A stretch of 64,000 nucleotides of DNA from Endomychus coccineus (taxonomy: Eukaryota; Arthropoda; Insecta; Coleoptera; Endomychidae). The first letter of the stretch is position 1. The number at the start of each line of letters is the position of its first letter. Below, piece by piece: positions 1 to 13,400 of the stretch. Position numbers and translations under genes: made by a program. Below the pieces are notes generated by a model, which did not search any database, had not been told where the DNA came from, and saw only the letters and a program-made list of their open reading frames with translations. The DNA is taken from NCBI GenBank assembly GCA_958510875.1, contig OY294069.1, positions 310,001 through 374,000 of the forward strand, written 5' to 3'.

Positions 1-3000
1 TATTTTGGGTCGGTAGTGAAACCCACCTGATTGTTGAGTATGATATGAACACTTCCTTTGCAAGTGAAAACTGGAAGTTCCGCCATCTGCATAGTTTCAA
101 AGACAATTCCTTGTCCGCAAAACGCCGAATCACCATGTACGAGTATAGGTAATACCTGAAACCTTTTCATACATCAATTCTAATTACCAGCACTTTACGA
201 CTTTTTGTTTTTGAAAAGCAATATGGATAATTATTTTTCTCAAGTTTTGTTATATTTTGGCAAATTGTTTCAAATAATTTTCGAATATTGATAATATTGG
301 ACAATGATACTAAAATTCTGACTTTATTGGAACGAAGCGGTGTCTTATTTATGAATTTAATCATCAGAAGTAATATTCGTAACAATACGACCACATTAGA
401 TGGAGTACAGCCAACTATAGTCACACGGTGTCGGGTTCAAGCCCGGGAGGCAACCCAACTGCCAAACTTTTTTGATTATGCAATGAAATAATACTAAATG
501 AAATTATTTGGAGCTGTCCATAGTTTTTCCATGCTGTATAGTGTACTAAAAATGATATATGTATTGAAATAATCTCATTCGAGTTGCGACCAGTGAAGTT
601 AAAATTACCGTTTTTCCTTCTTCGTCACCCTTGTAGAACATTTCTGCGTTAGCTTTCCCTAAAACTGCGGGATTCACATGTTCCAAGTGGGAAGAATTGG
701 CCACCATAGTTACCTTGATCTTCTTGTTTGTATAGTGGTTTGTTCTGAAATCAATTTCCCATTATAGCTGCTAAAATTTATGGATAGTTATAATTTTACT
801 TGACCAATAGATAATCCACGAACTGTAATAATATATATATATATAATGCAGCATAATATGAGTAACTGTAAAATTATCATTTATAACGTTTCAATTATTT
901 TTGAACATTTGCAAGTCAACTCTTTCATTTTCTAATTTCAAATATTATCATGGCAAGATGCAAACAGACAACTAGACATACACAGGCATGCGGGGATCGA
1001 AAGTATTTTTCCTAGCTAGATTTTTCTTGTCCCTTGGACCCTAAAACTGGCGGAATGCATTCACGGTTTTCTCGACCTTGAATATAGGAATAATTAACTT
1101 ATGCAACTTGAAGTTTACGTGTCGGTAATATACGAGAGTATTGTTTTACAAAATAGACCAGTAAAACGTTACCTATTTAGAAGGTTGGACGATTCTCATT
1201 TCTTTTGTACAAGGTTAGACACAAAGAAATATCCAATTTCATGAATTCATTTCATAATATAATGAGATATAAATTCAAAACAACTCGCCATGTTTCGCGA
1301 TATATGAGATGTAAGTAAGTTGGTAAAGCGTTTGCGATAAATGTTAATGTACTTAGTCAAATATTCAACGTTCTTTTGGTGGAATCTCTACCATAATTAT
1401 TAAATCTCAATATATCGGTTTTTTGAATTCAACCGGAATCAATAATAATAAAACTGCTACTATTATTCGAATATGACCGTGTATATAATATAAGGGTGAA
1501 GTTTCAAACTTTAATGTTACATTAGTTTACATTCCAAAGGCACGAATGTTGAAATTGATTAAACACCCATAACTTAAGGCACGTAATAAAGTAAACTAGA
1601 TATTTTTCTTACACATCGACGGACGTCCCTAAATGATATTTGACATCGCCGGCTCCTTCATCTATAGCTTCCAAGCCAAGGAAATGCGTAAACAGCTGGT
1701 ACAAAGGTTTCCTACACACGTTGACTAACGTATTCAGACGTGCCCTATGCGCCATACCAATCATGACATTTTCTACGCCATACTCGGCAGATTTGTCTAT
1801 GATCTCCTTTATGGCAGGTATGTAGACGTCGCATCCTTCTAGACCGAAACGTTTTTCCGACGACCATTTTTTAGCCAAGTACGCCTCAAAACTGAAAAAT
1901 TAAATTTCGTTGTAGCTGTTCCTTTATCATATCATATATTGTTCAAAGTATTCCGCCTCCACCATTGAGCATATTGGAGAATATCTGAAGTACTAAGTGA
2001 TTACCCATGTGAACGCAGAAGTCTTTCCCATAATTTCAATTTCTCATCTTTGGTTAGTACCGAACGCCCGGGAGTTTCCATCCGTTCCCGTAAAAACTTG
2101 GAATGTTCCAGATCTGGTACATACATGCACTCGACACCAATATGTCTGCAGTAGGTTTTTTCCAATCTATGAATGATTTCTTTCAAAGGTAATTCTTTCT
2201 TATCACCGCCGATGAATGTAGTCGGAGGTAACTTGAATACCGTATCGCCACTGGCAGCTACAGTAAGAAAATTAAAATTTTTTTGCTCAAATGTGCTTTT
2301 AGCATAAGAGAACACATAAACTGGACTCAGTTTACAATTTCAACAGAAAATTAACATTCATTAGAGTAGAATTAAAATTTATTACAATAAAACTTGTGAC
2401 GATCTGATACAACTGAACAAAATTTATACAATAAGATCAAAACAATAATTTAGACAAAGAACATTTTCCTTGAGGAGGATTAGAGAATTTCCTCTTTCAA
2501 CCGAATACAAGTCTTGTTAAGTAGTTGCTTGTCCACTGAAATATGTTTTTGCCAGTAGGTACACAAACTTTGGTATTGCCAATAATGATCTTGAAGTCTT
2601 GAGGATTCAATTTCTCGGAAAGATAAAAGACTTGCTCAAGGAATCAGTGGAAACATCCCTTACCAGGGTGTACCAACTTAAGTTTGTTTCAATGCTATTA
2701 CTGCAAGACTTATCTTTTTATAAAAACTGCTTATACTCAGTACTCACAAATTTTATGCTCACGTAGTACTTCCGCAGGTATTCCTCCTTTTAGATCGCTA
2801 ATGGTTTTGTTATCCGTATACATAGTGTCTAGAGGATTCACCTTTGCAACAAGATATCCTCTAGTCTAAAATATGAATCTATATTGTTATCATATTTCAT
2901 GTTAGAAGTAATTTGATAGAGTTTAGCTTTCTCTAAGTCAAATAGTTCACCTCTATCAGTTCCGGACAGCTGCTTCGTGCTCTCCTGATCCAGAGGAATA

Positions 3001-4795
3001 GAAAACCTATTTCGAGATGTTATAGTACCAAGTACTTACATTCCATCATCGTTTTACTCGCGTTCCGCGACCTAGAGAAACCTGAACTCTGGCTGATCTT
3101 CTTATCAATAAATTTCAACAAGGAAATAGTGGAATAGCCATGAAAATGATTTTTAGACATCTTATAATAGAAAAATATAGAACGATTCAAGGAATATAAA
3201 TTTATATGTTTCAAATATTATGGATGTCATTGCATATTATCAAGTAAGAATGGATTCTCACACCATATTATGATATATTAATGGAATACAATTACCTGAT
3301 AATTGTGAATAATTCCTTGTACAGCTAAGTAATCCGTCACTAAACCAGTTTCAACTGAGGTTGCAGACCTAGATATGGTTGCGTCTGATGGTATTGCACC
3401 AGATTTACCAGGTGACACTAATGATGGGGGTCGGTGGTAACCTACACCCCCTGCTGCTGAGTTTCGGAAATATGAATCCCAAGACTGTTTGAGAGAATTG
3501 TATGAAAATAAATGACTTTAGAAATAACTTCGAGAATATAGTACAATTATCATTTCGAAATAACAAATAGATAAGCATTTTGTAGTCAATATTAATCGAT
3601 TTTTAGTTTCTATAATACTAGTTGCACTTGTCCAATGTCCTCGAGTTTGACTGATTTTGATCAATAAGATAAAGAAGTCTTTATGAGGAAATTTTGAACT
3701 CAATAAAAGGGGACAAGCTCGACGCAGAAAATCTGATTGAAAAAAATTTAAATATACGTACACGCGTGAACAAATATTGTTAGCATGCAGCTTATTAAAT
3801 AATCTTGTATTATCTGCAATGCGGCTTTAGGAACAGCTATCAGACTGAAAAGATTCACGATGAACATCATCCATATTATTTTATATGGGGTCATGTTTCA
3901 ACACATTACTGAAATTTTGATTTGAGAACGTCATTACTTGTGCCTCAATGACGTTTATTGTTGGCAGTTAACCATGAACCACATTTTTAGTGAATTCAGT
4001 ATTTAGAGCAGTATCAGATTCTATTGTTATTATAGAGTGAGTGATGACAAACAAATTCAAAATGTACAAGGTGGAGAATTTTTAATTTCTTTAATTACTG
4101 GTTTTTACAGCTCATTATATTTAATGATAATAGCGGCCAGATCATTTGTCTATAAATAGCCGATATAAAATCTTAAATTTTTTTCTATGCTTTGTCTACA
4201 CAAGAGGAAAACCTATAATGTTCGAAGAACATCGGGAAGAAGTTCAGCAGGTGTCGAGCTTGACAATGAAGGGGTGAATAGTCCACCTATTTGGAATCTC
4301 TTGTGGTGAAGTAATAGACGAGATTTTTGATGAACATCGACCATGAATAGATAGTCTTAAAGGTAACTCATCTGAGTAGCAATTTAAGAGTTATGAAAAC
4401 ATAATCCCTATGCAAAAATATGAGAGAAAATTGTTTCAATAATATTCGTATATGTTATGTATATTTTTGCTAAAACCGTTATAATTTGCATTTCATTCCG
4501 TTTAATGTTATTTCAAAGTGAAAGCCACATCCTTATTTGCGTTCTATCGGACAACTAGGTAAATTAGATGAATTATTCTGAAATACATACATTTTCAGGG
4601 AAATTAAGGAAAGTTTTGTAATTTTACCAGATGTACTGATTTTGGATCTTTGAGCCAAGCGTTGTACATGTCTTCCAAGTATTTGGCAGATGTTCCATCC
4701 ATTGGTGCTTCGTGTTGTGAATGATGCCGCGAGCTACCGGTCCAGTTTAACATATTTGTTCTTGATACGACGTTGGACAATTTTAAAGGCCTCAT
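1..4795 (-). CDS. 2-oxoglutarate dehydrogenase E1-like, first seven coding exons (partial, 3' end off the left edge)
   Basis: Exons read on the minus strand at 4795-4628, 3484-3296, 2865-2748, 2257-2005, 1891-1613, 744-609 and 155-1. All join with GT..AG and matching phase and give about 432 residues. The start is the ATG at 4795 just after a CTAG acceptor; residues 1-30 are rich in Arg, Ser and Asn with no acid, as in a mitochondrial targeting peptide. The N-terminal domain ([13 protein letters not shown], then PKSVHLSWDSYF) matches the E1o family, followed by [19 protein letters not shown] and GDVKYHLG. Residues for ThDP-Mg binding are present: HGD (388-390) and NNQVGFTT (422-429). The family decarboxylates 2-oxoglutarate in the mitochondrial matrix as E1 of the OGDH complex. 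The usual PHRGRLN motif reads AHRARLN (290-296), and several surrounding positions diverge, so this may be a second, tissue-restricted E1 paralogue rather than the housekeeping gene. Family assignment is secure; paralogue status is inference. Confidence 0.93.
395..465 (+). repeat. Possible tRNA-derived (SINE-like) fragment
   Basis: An intact pol III B-box match, GGTTCAAGCCC, lies at about 430-440 inside the last visible OGDH intron. I cannot find a convincing A box or a cloverleaf, so a short SINE fragment or a chance match is more likely than a tRNA gene. Confidence 0.25.
831..846. repeat. (TA)n microsatellite
   Basis: Uninterrupted TA dinucleotides within an OGDH intron. The rest of the 864-bp intron from 745 to 1612 is AT-rich and shows no coding potential that I can see. 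Confidence 0.85.
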
Positions 4796-5087
4796 CCTAG
4801 TACATAACATTTTTTAAATATCCGTTTCGTAATTTTAATTTCGAGAAGGTGCAATTTGACTTATTTTGGATTGTGAATGCTCTGAACAACTATAAACGGC
4901 AATTGGAGACCTTTGGGTTTAATGCTTTACATATTACAAACAATTTTGAATAATCTGGTTTTGATTGTGTTAAAATAAAATGTCGGTCAAAATGTGTCAA
5001 AAGTCACTGACTCGTTGAGGTTAATTGGAATTTGATGGTGACATTGAAGTTATAAGTATTGCAACGGCGCTAAATCTTTTTCGGAGT

Positions 5088-5788
5088 TTTTTAATTAAGC
5101 TGAAAATCGGTTAGCCGAGGTTAGCAAGTTACAACTGTTACAAGATCCTGTAGAAAGAGAAATGGAAATATATTACAAGGAGAATTATGTCGACAAAAAC
5201 TCATCACTACTAGATTGGTGGAAAACAAACGAGACTAGATTTCCTTATATGGGTCAATTAACTCGTAAATATCTTGCCGTACCAACCACTTCAACACCAT
5301 CAGAGAGAGTACTCTCTGATGCAGGAAACATAGTTTCAGCTAAAAGAAGCTGTTTAGAAACACAGTAAACATGTTGGTTCTCCACACCAATAATCTAAAG
5401 CTTAAAAAATAAAGTAAAGACTCTTAGGCTAAAAAAACCTTCTAATGTTTAGTTTAATCATCGTTGATAGGTTCTTGTTGAATTTAAGTTTGTTTTGTAT
5501 TACATTTTAGCTTGAGTTTATTTTTGTTTTTTAAATAAAAATAATTGTGTTAGTAGTCTCATTAATTTATGGCGTTTTAATTCCCGACTTCAGTCTGTAT
5601 TCGGTTTTCGTAGAAATAAATAATAATTCGATCATGCAAAAAACGGGAAAAAATAAAAACCGGTTAATGAAGTTTCTAATAAAACCGGTTTTGGCCAAAA
5701 TCGGTTACCCGAAAATCAAATAACCGACTTTCGGTTTGGGTCAAAACAGCGGTTAACCGAAAAATCGGTTTCGGTTGCTAGCACTAAT
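5088..5788 (+). mobile_element. hAT transposon fragment: transposase C-terminus plus 3' end
   Basis: The frame from about 5150 to 5368 encodes the hAT C-terminal dimerisation region: LLDWWKTNE, then YLAVPTTSTPSERVLSDAGN and SAKRS. A frameshift follows at about 5366, after which LVLHTNNL, the usual family ending, continues in another frame. The non-coding 3' part (5650-5788) is rich in AACCGA/TCGGTT motifs and ends in TTGCTAGCACTA, whose reverse complement begins TAGTGCTAGCAA, typical of hAT termini. The 5' two thirds of the transposase is missing, so this is a dead fragment. I found no 8-bp target duplication because the left end is not defined. Confidence 0.8.
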
Positions 5789-7066
5789 TGTAACGGTACA
5801 AAGTCACGTTTTAATCGAGATTCTGAATGACTGAATAAAACGTGAACTTTTTTATCAACAATTTTTGCCTTATTTTCATCCATCTTGGGATTCAAGGAAA
5901 CCTTTTTGGCACGCCAATTTGGTTTTGTGATTATATTGCATTGGAAAATACAAGAAAAAGTCTGAATTTCAGTATAGAATTACGTTACACAGGAGAAATA
6001 CTTAGCGTTTGCTAATAAAGTATTTTAGTATCAAGCTTGGGTCTAGGATTCATTCAAACAATGTTTCTTGATAAAAAGATCTATTTCCATATAATCTGAC
6101 TGTATAAATACAAATATGGGCAAAGTACAAAAATAACAAATAAAAACACTTTAAAATATTACAATATCAACGATTTATATAATTTTACAGCTCACAATTA
6201 TCAGAACTCCCGAATAAAAATTTTATTGGGACCAAATGCAACCAAACAAAACAATTATAAATAGTAGTATGTGATATTGAAAGTTCTGATAATTTCATTT
6301 CATTCTTTCATCTCTTTATCAATTACTTCAGTCGTTACGTTTTTGTAGAAAATGTAAGGTTTGGCAAAGGATGGTACTATCTTTAAATTAGATTTAGGAG
6401 TTTTAACGTACATGTCCTAAAAAACTATCTCGATTATACAGAATGACTCGATTTCTTCTATCATTTCAAATATACATGATGGATATTATTTAAATTTCAG
6501 ATTGCAAGTTAAATTTCAACACTAGTTTATCCCATTTCACAGACTGAACGTTCGATTAAAACAGAAACAGCAGCATTTTCGCGATTTAGTAAAATGTGCT
6601 TCAAAAATGCAATTTTAATAATTTTACAACATAAAAAATTGACTTATGTATTTCAATAAATAGAATCAAATATAATAAAAAAGCAAAGTGAAACTATATT
6701 TCATGAAGTAATTTGTCCAATTACGAAAGTACACATGGTTTGAAGTTTATATTATTCAACAATAACCCGATGAAAGTTATTGATAGAAAAGGCACTGAAT
6801 GTGTACTTGTTTGTGACGAACGTGTACATGTAGTTAATGAAGTTATTAATACCAACTATAACAAATACTATTTACTCATCCCTGAGTTAATCATATTATT
6901 AAATGATCTTTCCATCTATGACGTTTGGCTAGAATTAATTAAGGAATTACTGTCAAGTTAATATTATGAGTTTTCTGAATTGTAACTGTAGATTCATTTA
7001 TATTTAAAAAAACTTCAACCCTTCAAAGTGTTTCTATGGAATCCAATCATTAAAATATTCATAATT
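5789..7066. other. Intergenic, no gene recognised
   Basis: AT-rich sequence between the hAT fragment and the hairpin at 7067. A frame from 6713 to 6961 is open for 82 codons but begins at TTG, has no ATG near its start and resembles nothing I recognise. If the 7067 hairpin marks an LTR element on the minus strand, part of this stretch could be its decayed interior. Confidence 0.5.
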
Positions 7067-7104
7067 TTTTATAGTGGCGCCCCACGTTGGGCGCCACTAT
7101 AAAA
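7067..7104 (-). repeat. 16-bp perfect hairpin containing a tRNA-Lys-type retrotransposon primer-binding site
   Basis: The arms 7067-7082 and 7089-7104 are exact reverse complements with a 6-nt loop. Read on the minus strand it contains TGGCGCCCAACGTGGGGC, which from memory is the primer-binding site complementary to the 3' end of tRNA-Lys(CUU), used by many LTR retrotransposons including insect gypsy-type elements. ATAG directly before it would fit an LTR end. No paired LTR, gag or pol could be found nearby, so it would be a remnant. Confidence 0.5.
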
Positions 7105-7418
7105 GACCGGCAATACCTTAACTAATTCTAATCAAACGTCATCCCTTACTCCTCTCATAAATGGCCAGATCATTTAATAGTATGCTTAACTTAGGAATGA
7201 GTAAATGGGAGTTGTTATACAACCTATTTAATGTCAAACACTTTACAACATTTAGAATAATAAAGACAACATTCAGCGAAAACCGTTTCAAGTGTCCTTT
7301 TTTATATTTCCGTTGGACACTTTAAGGCACAGAGGAAGAATAACAACTGTCCTTTCAAACTTTTAAAATAAGACGAAAAATGTTCCAAGTGAACGAAACA
7401 CGTTAAAAACATTAAAAA

Positions 7419-10400
7419 CTAACTGGAATCGTTTCCATCGCTATTCTTCGGTATCAACATAACACTTCCAACGTACGATCTAAGTGAATCGAGACTCCTA
7501 ACTATGTTAATCGGCTGGCAATTAGAATTATTAACGTATTTATTGTAGTTCGGTCCGCACCATTGCACGAACTCGAGAAACTTGACCACGTGATCCGTCT
7601 TGAATATCGTCGGACTCAAGTTATAAATGTTGTGATCTTGTAGACGATCGAACAGTAGCTTTATCCCTTGTACGTTTGAAATCCACATTGAATTTGCATC
7701 ATGTACGGGAATTTCGTTATGGTTCTTAGAGTCATTTACGGTCGCGTTGTTCGAATATTCAGGTTTTACGTTCGCGTTCGTTATTCGTACAGTCTTGTTT
7801 TCAACTTGTTGCGCTTCCCGTTTCTTACTCACATTTTCAACGTTGAAAGCTTGTACATTCTCGTTTTTCCATTTTTCGACTAGTACCATTTCTTTATCAA
7901 CATTCGAGACTTGTTTGTTCTTGTACATCGCTCTTGAAGTTGGTCCGTTCTTTCTTTCCAACTTTCCGGCTTCTACGTTCTTATTATTCGAATTGCCGTC
8001 TGTATGACCATGAATAGAATCGTTTGTGTGCAAAAATTGGAAAGTTTCTTGCTCGACATTTGTTTCATTTCGTAATGTCTCTATTTCAAGATCGTCGTTC
8101 TTTTTCACAAATCCTATGATTTCATTTTGAAAAATAGAATCTGTATGATCAGTCTTCTTGGCTTTTTTTTTATCTGAACTAATAATACTATCACTTATAT
8201 TACTTGTTGACTCCTTAGAATCTGATATCACAGAAATATTATTGTTACTGATCATAATTGCTTTCTTATTGTGTCGTTTTTTATCTTTACTTTTGCATGT
8301 GATATTAATTTTAAAATTTTTCGACCCCCCCAAGTCTCTATTAATTCTGACGACTGATTTTTCGAAAGATCCACAATGAGCATTATTCAAATGCAACTGA
8401 TCATCATCATTGTTGCCAATTTCATGGACATTCCCGTTAATAAGAGGTCGAATGTTAGAATCAACTGGCAGTTCTTCTTTTCTTTTTGTATTGTCCTTAT
8501 TAGGATCCGAATATATTTCATCTGATTCGCAACTGTTTGTTTTTTTCTTCAGATCTTTTACGATATTCACATCGTTCTGAACTTGCACACTTACTTCGAT
8601 TCCCTCGTGTGCTTCAGTACGAAGAGGATTCTTGATGATTACGATTTCGTTCGATGACGATATTTCGTCGTTCGCCTCCTCCAACATGGCGAAACCGTCG
8701 AGAATCATCTCCATATTTTTCAGGAAAGCGTCTGTAGCTCTCAAATGAACCGTCTCGTCATCGGATACGTGTATTAAGGCCGCAGTCAAATCCAAATATA
8801 CGGAATTACCGTTGATATCTTCGTCCGTTTTCCGTCGATCGAGATGTTTTCGATGGAAATCAATCCAGAAGCGCCATATCGGATTGTAGTTGTGCGCATT
8901 GTATATTTCCAAGTTTCTTATTTCTTGAGACGTGATGAATTCCCGGATATATAACATTTTCCCCGTGTTGTCCGTTGTCTTATCTAACTCTGTTTCATCG
9001 GGACAGTTTTCGATGAGTAGCTCTTTTTCCACATCAGTCTTGTTTTTAGATAAATCTACTTCATCAGGACAAATATCTACTCGCTCGTTAACGTTGCTTT
9101 TATTATCTGCATTGATGTTATTGATATTCAAGTCCACCGACTTTGATTTATATAAATCGATAAAATTTACAGGATCAGTTCTTTCTTCATCGTTGCCTTT
9201 GATGAAAAGTTCGGTCGTGGAAAGATACGTTTTGTTATTGCAATCTACGATATTATCGGATAATTTTTCATTCTCGATTTTCGGTTCCACGTCCATCGTA
9301 ATTTTATTGGTTCTCAACTCGTTCCTTTCGAAATTTGCAGATATTTTGTTAATTTTGACTTTATTGTTCGTCTCGTACGTAATTTCGTTATTCATCTTTG
9401 ATCTCCCGTCCTTTTGTTTACTATTGTTGATATTTTCTTTTACCAGAAGTTTTTTATGATTTTTAAGATCCATTCTAGATTTTTTATATGTTTTTGTTGC
9501 ACTTTCATTCTTAGATACTTCTTTAGATTTTCCTCCATATCTCGAACCATTGTCATCGCAATCTTTGTTTATATCAAAATTCTTAACATTATTATCACAA
9601 GAGTTATATTGCTTCGAAGAACCCTGCCTTTCAATGGAAACATCGAATTTCACCGTTTTTTCAATATTATCGCCGTTTTCTTTTATTTTTGCACTGGTTT
9701 TAGGTGTTTTTGAGCAATTAGTATTTTTTTCTTCTAAATCAGTTTGTTTATTCAATATACGAGTATTTTCGGTGGTTTTATGTTTGTTTGGGTATTTTAA
9801 CGAGGTATTTTCGAATGTACGAGATTTATAATTTAGTGTATTCTTTTTTGCAGGTGTATTTGTGATTATTTCAGTCTTGGCTGATTCAACTTCATTGGGG
9901 TCCATGGAAGTCAACTCGCAAACATCTCCCATTGGATCGTCGACTATAACTTTTTCAGGATCAGAATATTTCCCTTGTATTTCTTGTTTTCTTTCGGCTG
10001 AAGAGCTGAAGGTGCTTTGTACGGATCGTGAATGCTGCACAGCATCTTCTTCGGACACTCTAGCCTCAGAGGCAACATTGTTGAAATTGGTGAATAATTT
10101 GATAGATTGTTCCACATCAGAAATGGGTTGTTTTTGAATTATTTGAATGGTTTCCATGACGCTTATAAACATATCCCATTGTTTATAATTGGCGATCAGA
10201 AAAGTTTCGTCGTCGTAATCGTTATCGCCAATGAAACATTTTGTGATCTGACTGAATAATCTTACAAATATAGATGTTCCCATTGCTTTTTCATCTAATG
10301 AACCTGGAAAACAATATACAGATTATTAGTCCAAGCAATAGACAGAAATGCGTGCAGAAATTAATACCTGGAAAAAAAAAATATGAGCGTATAGGAAATT

Positions 10401-13400
10401 GAATTTAAAGGTGAGTTTCTGATTAATGCAGCTCGATCCGAAATGGCGAACATAACCTAAAAAATTCCCAAAGTTGCAAAAAATGGTTTTTCTTAATTAA
10501 TTAAAAAACTATAGCTCGGATCGGAAAAAGTTAAATGAGAAAGTTGTAGGTATTGAATAGATCTATCGATTCGTCCCATAATAATTATAAATATCATTCA
10601 TCTTTTTCGAGTTATATCGAAAAAACCGTTAAAAATCGGGGTATCGAGAAGTCGTTAACTATTACGTTTTCATATGTATTGTTTCCTGTACATATAGCCC
10701 ATGGCAAGCTAAGAGAGCAATTTTTTTCTTAATTTGAAATATTGATTTTTCTAAAAAAAGAGCCTCTCATAAATTGGCTAGATCTTCTCAGGGAATGGTC
10801 CTGGAGTAACAATTTTGGGCTTATTTTCTTTACGAAGAGTTGTGCTATAATTTTATTGAAGAAACGTAGCGATTTTTTCAATTTTTAGGGTGAAAAAAAG
10901 ACTTAAAAAATGTCATCTTTTTTTAAAGTGTTTTTTTCAGATTAGTTTTACAATTTTAATTTTGGAGAAACGTCTTTGACGGAAATCGATTTCTAACATT
11001 TTTTTTACGTATTGGCAAAAAAAAATATTTCACCTACGATCTTTTGGACCAGCGATAATTTTTTTATTTCAAAAAAATCTGTAAGACTCAATACACATTA
11101 TACAGAAGTGTGTTTTATGGAGGTTGATGTTAAATACCTACATTTTCAATAAAAAAATATTTGGATATGTTTCATTGATTCATAGTATTAGAAATTGAGT
11201 AACAAAGCTAAGCGTGCGCAGCTGCCCGAGCGTGAGGCGGAGTGGGGGAAGCATTGCGCGCTCGCACTGAAAACTGGTTTAGTGCGTTCTAAGTGGCTTG
11301 TGGTTGCAAAATCTTCAATATTTCGGCTCCTAGATAGCGTACATAAATCGTATTGTACTTAATCTGGGGTAGCTCGATGAGATAAACACGAATACCGTAT
11401 TTATTTTTGCCTTAGAATCAAAATAGACTCGGGAATATTCATTTTTTACATTTCTAATTTGTTTTACTTTTTGTCATTCAAATTACGATTTATTATCAAA
11501 ACAGTATTCTCCACTTAATACCTCAAGTTTTTTTCTCTTTGAACAGAACTTGTATTATTGTACACTATCGTTCACTTGTGGAATATGCTGCTGCTATGAC
11601 GTATTACACGGGAAATACAGTTTTTGTGCAACTGTCAAAAAAACTTGACATTTCTACATCTCTATTGATGCGTAAATATTTACTTTTTTTCACTGCCAAA
11701 ATAATTCACAAAATAAACATGAAATATTACTTTATGAAGGATTTTATTTATATCAGAGTCAATTATTAATTGATTATTTATCATAAAACAATTTCATTTA
11801 TTGGAATAATAATTGATAGTAAAGTTTGAACAATTACTCCCAACATGTTGAAATTGAAGCAACTACGAGCAAACACAGTCAAACACGCGGCGTGCCAACA
11901 AACCGTTCCTATAGTAACGACACAAAAAGACCACTGGATGCTGTGAAATTATATTGGAAGTATTTATTTTTAATATAGGTATTTCAGACTATGTAAATTC
12001 ACATTCACAGTTGTACAACAAATGTTGTTTGTATTTCGTGTATACAATTCATGTTTTCATGGCACATTCGAGAGAATTTTTGGCCTCGACTTGCGGTCTC
12101 GGTCAAAAATTAACACTCTCATGTGCCATCAAAAAAAACACTTATTTTAAGCACTTAATACAAAAATAACTATTCGAAAATAAATAATAGGTCTATTTTG
12201 CTTCTAAGGCGAAAATAAATACGATATTCGTGTTTGCTTTGAACGCACTAAATCAGTTTTCAGTGCGAGCGCGCAATGCTTCCCCCACTCCGCCTCACGC
12301 TCCGGCAGCCGCGCACGCTTAACTTTGTTACTCAATTTCTAATACTATGAATCAATGGAACATATCCAAATATTTTTTTATTGAAAATGTAGGTATTTAC
12401 CATCAACCTCCATAAAACACACTTCTGTATAATGTGTATTGCGTCTTATAGATTTTTTTGAAATAAAAAAATTATCGCTGGTCCAGAAGATCGTAGGTGA
12501 AAAATTTTTTTTTTGCCAATACGTAAAAAAATTTTAGAAATCGATTTCCGTCAAAGACATTTCTCTAAAATTAAAATTGTAAAACTAATCTGAAAAAAAC
12601 ACGTTAAAAAAAGATGACATTTTTTAAAAGTCTTTTTTTCACCCTAAAAATTGGAAAAATCGCTACGTTTCTTCAATAAAATTATAGCACAACTCTTCAT
12701 AAAGAAAATAAGGCCAAAATTGTTACTCCAGGACCATTCCCTGAGAAGATCTAGCCAATTTATGAGAAGCTCTTTTTTTAGAAAAATCGATATATTTTGA
12801 AAAAAAATTAATATTTCAAATTAAGAAAAAAATTGCTCTCTTAGCTCGCCATGGGCTATATGTACAGGAAACAATACATATGAAAAAGTAATAGTTAACG
12901 ACTTCTCGATACCCCGATTTTTAACGGTTTTTTCGATATAACTCGAAAAAGATGAATGATATTTATAATTATTATGGGACAAATCGATAGATCTATTCAA
13001 TACCTACAACTTTCTCATTCAACTTTTTCTGATCCGAGCCATAGTTTTTTAATTAATTGAGAAAAACCACTTTTTGCAACTTTGGGAATAGTTTAGGTTA
13101 TGTTCGCCATTTCGGATCGAGTTGCATTAATCAGAAACTCACCTTTAAATTCAATTTCCTATACGCTCATATTTTTTTTCCAGGTATTAATTTCTGCACG
13201 CATTTCTGTCTATTGCTTGGACTATATAGTAATTCTTGATATTGCAAAGTCATGAAATTTAAGATATCAACATTAGTTGTGACATACATATTCAATAAAT
13301 CCCTCATGAAAAACTAAAATAATTCTAAACAGTCTGGATATGGCAGTATAAAAATGGAGGTTCACTGTGATAAATTGTACCCACATCATCTTATTCCTAC

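Noticed and set aside
2480..2640. About 42 open codons on the minus strand in an OGDH intron
   Set aside because: Exons 3 and 4 already join in phase to give a protein of family length, so no extra exon is needed; no family match.
6713..6961. 82-codon open frame
   Set aside because: It starts at TTG, has no ATG near its beginning, no splice support and no recognisable similarity in an AT-rich region.
8932..10137. Long open frames on the plus strand
   Set aside because: They are antisense shadows of the Asn/Lys-rich exon; low-complexity coding DNA keeps the opposite strand open.
11539..12169. Two ORFs in the centre of the large palindrome
   Set aside because: Short, AT-driven, no resemblance to a transposase; they do not support an autonomous element.
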